A DNA stretch of 7,531 nt from Oceanospirillaceae bacterium (GTDB lineage Bacteria > Pseudomonadota > Gammaproteobacteria > Pseudomonadales > Balneatricaceae): positions 1 through 7,531 of the forward strand of contig JAGSHA010000148.1 of the NCBI GenBank assembly GCA_023954795.1, read 5' to 3'. A program made the translations under genes and the position numbers. The notes below the pieces were generated by a model. It searched no databases, was not told the DNA's origin, and saw only the letters and a program-made list of their open reading frames with translations. This document shows positions 6,182-7,531 of the stretch, in pieces (the stretch's first letter is position 1; each line of letters begins with the position of its first letter).

Positions 6182-7159
6182 TTATTTCAGCACGTTCATG
6201 ATGCCGTTGGAGCTGAGCGCAAAGTATTGTCCGCTGCCAAAGCCCACGGCGTAAATACCTGCATTGACAGGGCCATACGGATCACGGCGATGAATACGCC
6301 AGGCTTTGATCTCTTTACCGCTACGGACATCCCACAGCTGCACCAGACCTGACGCTGTCCCTGTCAGCAAGCGATCGCTGTTTTTAGAGAAGCGGGCGCT
6401 GAGATAGCTGATCCGTTTCTGAAAAAAGTCACCTGAGGTGCTGAGTGAATGTTTGATCTGTCCGGTGTTGGTATTCCAGATAACCGCTTTATCCAGACTG
6501 CCAGAGCTGAACGCCCACTGGCTATTTGGTGACAGGGCTACCGTATCGACCACATTGCCGAATTCCAGCTCCTGCAACAGTTCGCCACTTTCCACACTCC
6601 AGAGCTTAGCTTTGTAAGCATCAGATCCGGTGATGGCCAGTTGTGCATCCAGACTCAGGTCAACGCTACGTACCCGTCCATCGTGACGGAAAACACGGCG
6701 TTCACCGCCGTTTTTAGCGTCAAAATAGACTGCGGTATGGTTCGCCAGACCCAGCAGGGCAAAATCCCCGTTGGGAGAAAGATCCATCTGCAGAATTTCA
6801 GCGGGTGAACTCCAGAACCCCGCAGGCTGCCCGTTAGTGATATTCCACAGCACCAGATCTTGCTGGTTCGCCGTCGCCGCATAGGTTTCATCCGGAGAGA
6901 TCGCTGTCGCAGCGATCAGGCTGAACTCTTTAGCTTTATGGTTCCAGTTGAACTCTCGGGCATGTTTCTTCAGATCCCAGAGGCTGCCACCGTGGTTGAA
7001 AGACCCCAGTGTGGCATAGCTCCCGCTTTCTGAAATCGCGGCAGAGTACGCACCTGTTTTTGCGTACTCTTTCCAAACCGAAGGAGGATTGCCACTGTTA
7101 CAACCCGTTAAAATCAGGGCAAGTGAAATACCTGCCAGAACAGGGTGCGCGCTGCGCAT
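6182..7159 (-). CDS. WD40-repeat lipoprotein
   Basis: Predicted 325-residue envelope lipoprotein. Residues 1-20 are a lipoprotein signal peptide with lipobox LTGC; Cys20 would be lipidated. Asn21, not Asp, at +2 suggests outer-membrane sorting. The remainder is a set of WD40-like repeats beginning at about residues 37, 81, 121, 162, 204, 251 and 301. Clear examples are TAISPDETYAATANQQDLVLW, VALSPNSQWAFSSGSLDKAVIW and ARFSKNSDRLLTGTASGLVQLW. Seven repeats make one complete beta-propeller, a fold that usually holds protein partners together; no enzyme motif is visible. The gene begins 24 bases after the AlgQ/Rsd stop codon on the same strand, with AAGGCGG before its ATG, so the two are probably co-transcribed. 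The target is unknown. The lipoprotein and WD40 calls are secure; function is open. Confidence 0.9.
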   Translation of the reverse strand: MRSAHPVLAGISLALILTGCNSGNPPSVWKEYAKTGAYSAAISESGSYATLGSFNHGGSLWDLKKHAREFNWNHKAKEFSLIAATAISPDETYAATANQQDLVLWNITNGQPAGFWSSPAEILQMDLSPNGDFALLGLANHTAVYFDAKNGGERRVFRHDGRVRSVDLSLDAQLAITGSDAYKAKLWSVESGELLQELEFGNVVDTVALSPNSQWAFSSGSLDKAVIWNTNTGQIKHSLSTSGDFFQKRISYLSARFSKNSDRLLTGTASGLVQLWDVRSGKEIKAWRIHRRDPYGPVNAGIYAVGFGSGQYFALSSNGIMNVLK

Positions 7160-7164
7160 CTGTA

Positions 7165-7171
7165 CCGCCTT
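7165..7171 (-). promoter_or_regulatory. Ribosome binding site of the WD40 lipoprotein gene
   Basis: AAGGCGG on the minus strand, with the AAGG core eight bases before the ATG at 7159. It lies in the short gap after the AlgQ/Rsd stop and supports translation from a shared message. Confidence 0.55.
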
Positions 7172-7183
7172 GTTGTTCTGCTG

Positions 7184-7531
7184 TTATTCGGTTTCGGAAA
7201 CCAGATTGGAGTGCGAGGTGTGCAGCACTTCAATCATCTGATCTTCCAGTTCAAATCGTTCTTCCAGCTGTTCACCCAGACTGGACAGGTCATGCGCCAT
7301 CTCGGCGACAGTGCGTACAGTCAGGACTTCAATGGACGCATACTGGTCATTAAAATCCAGTGCTGCATCAGTACTGAGCTGGATGCGAGGGAAGAGCTTC
7401 TGAGCTTCTTCGACACTGCCATCATCAAACTCACTGCCTTCACGCAGCAATTGCTCGTAAACCTCAAAGTGCCCGGAAGAGAGGTAATCAACAAGCAGTT
7501 CACAAAACTTCTCCACCTGCTCACTGAGGCC
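7184..7531 (-). CDS. algQ: AlgQ/Rsd family anti-sigma-70 factor, 5' end outside window
   Basis: Cytosolic helical protein that binds region 4 of sigma-70 and shifts RNA polymerase toward alternative sigma factors; in Pseudomonas AlgQ influences alginate and siderophore genes. The visible part is the C-terminal 115 residues; the family is about 160 long, so about 45 N-terminal residues lie beyond 7531. The diagnostic stretch is FCELLVDYLSSGHFEVYEQLL, very close to FCQSLVDYLSAGHFSIYERIL of E. coli Rsd as I recall it. The end, LEERFELEDQMIEVLH, matches the family's final helix. The frame is open to the window edge; a GTG at 7514-7516 is internal, not the start, because the conserved helix runs through it. 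It is followed by the WD40 lipoprotein gene, probably in one operon. Confidence 0.9.
   Translation of the reverse strand, partial: GLSEQVEKFCELLVDYLSSGHFEVYEQLLREGSEFDDGSVEEAQKLFPRIQLSTDAALDFNDQYASIEVLTVRTVAEMAHDLSSLGEQLEERFELEDQMIEVLHTSHSNLVSETE

Noticed and set aside
6176..6195. ACGTGC/GCACGT inverted repeat around the stop codon of the WD40 lipoprotein gene.
   Set aside because: Six pairs only with no T-run after it; the much stronger terminator at 6123-6159 explains the transcript end.
1..7531. Mobile elements, CRISPR arrays, defence or phage genes.
   Set aside because: No transposase, integrase, regularly spaced repeats or phage-like proteins were found; all genes belong to chromosomal gammaproteobacterial families.

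Overview
The window looks like ordinary chromosome of a marine-type gammaproteobacterium, in the Pseudomonas/Oceanospirillales/Marinobacter range. The protein families and their order support this: a YheS-type ABC-F protein, a TIGR02444 protein, a periplasmic FKBP isomerase and an AlgQ/Rsd anti-sigma factor. From memory, this set lies close together around algP-algQ in Pseudomonas. GC content is moderate, and nothing suggests a phage, insertion sequence, CRISPR array or island.

Layout. 1-1244 (minus): N-terminal two thirds of a secreted gamma-glutamyltransferase, cut by the window edge. 1245-1438: divergent intergenic region with AT-rich TATATA boxes and two hairpins. 1439-2761 (plus): HDOD-domain protein starting at TTG, with a YbaK-like N-terminal segment, closed by a strong terminator whose loop holds its stop codon. 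2844-4763 (minus): YheS-like ABC-F ATPase. 4786-5307 (plus): TIGR02444 protein, only 22 bp from and divergent to the ABC-F gene. 5395-6105 (plus): secreted FkpA/Mip-like peptidyl-prolyl isomerase. 6123-6159: bidirectional terminator. 6182-7159 (minus): seven-repeat WD40 lipoprotein. 7184-7531 (minus): C-terminal 115 residues of AlgQ/Rsd, running off the window and probably heading an operon with the lipoprotein.

How the genes relate. Three products act in or face the periplasm (Ggt, FKBP isomerase, WD40 lipoprotein). Two relate to the gene-expression machinery (the ABC-F protein on ribosomes, AlgQ/Rsd on sigma-70). The HDOD protein is probably regulatory. They are best read as housekeeping and stress-adaptation neighbours, not one pathway.

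I found no convincing new multi-gene system. The most notable point is in the gamma-glutamyltransferase: the motif that should carry the catalytic threonine reads Ser-Ile-Ser-His, so the nucleophile appears replaced by isoleucine through one transition. Secondary points are mutually exclusive leader hairpins before the HDOD gene, a very tight divergent start pair with a possible leaderless yheS transcript, a WD40 lipoprotein coupled to an anti-sigma factor, and no algP-like gene between the TIGR02444 and FKBP genes.
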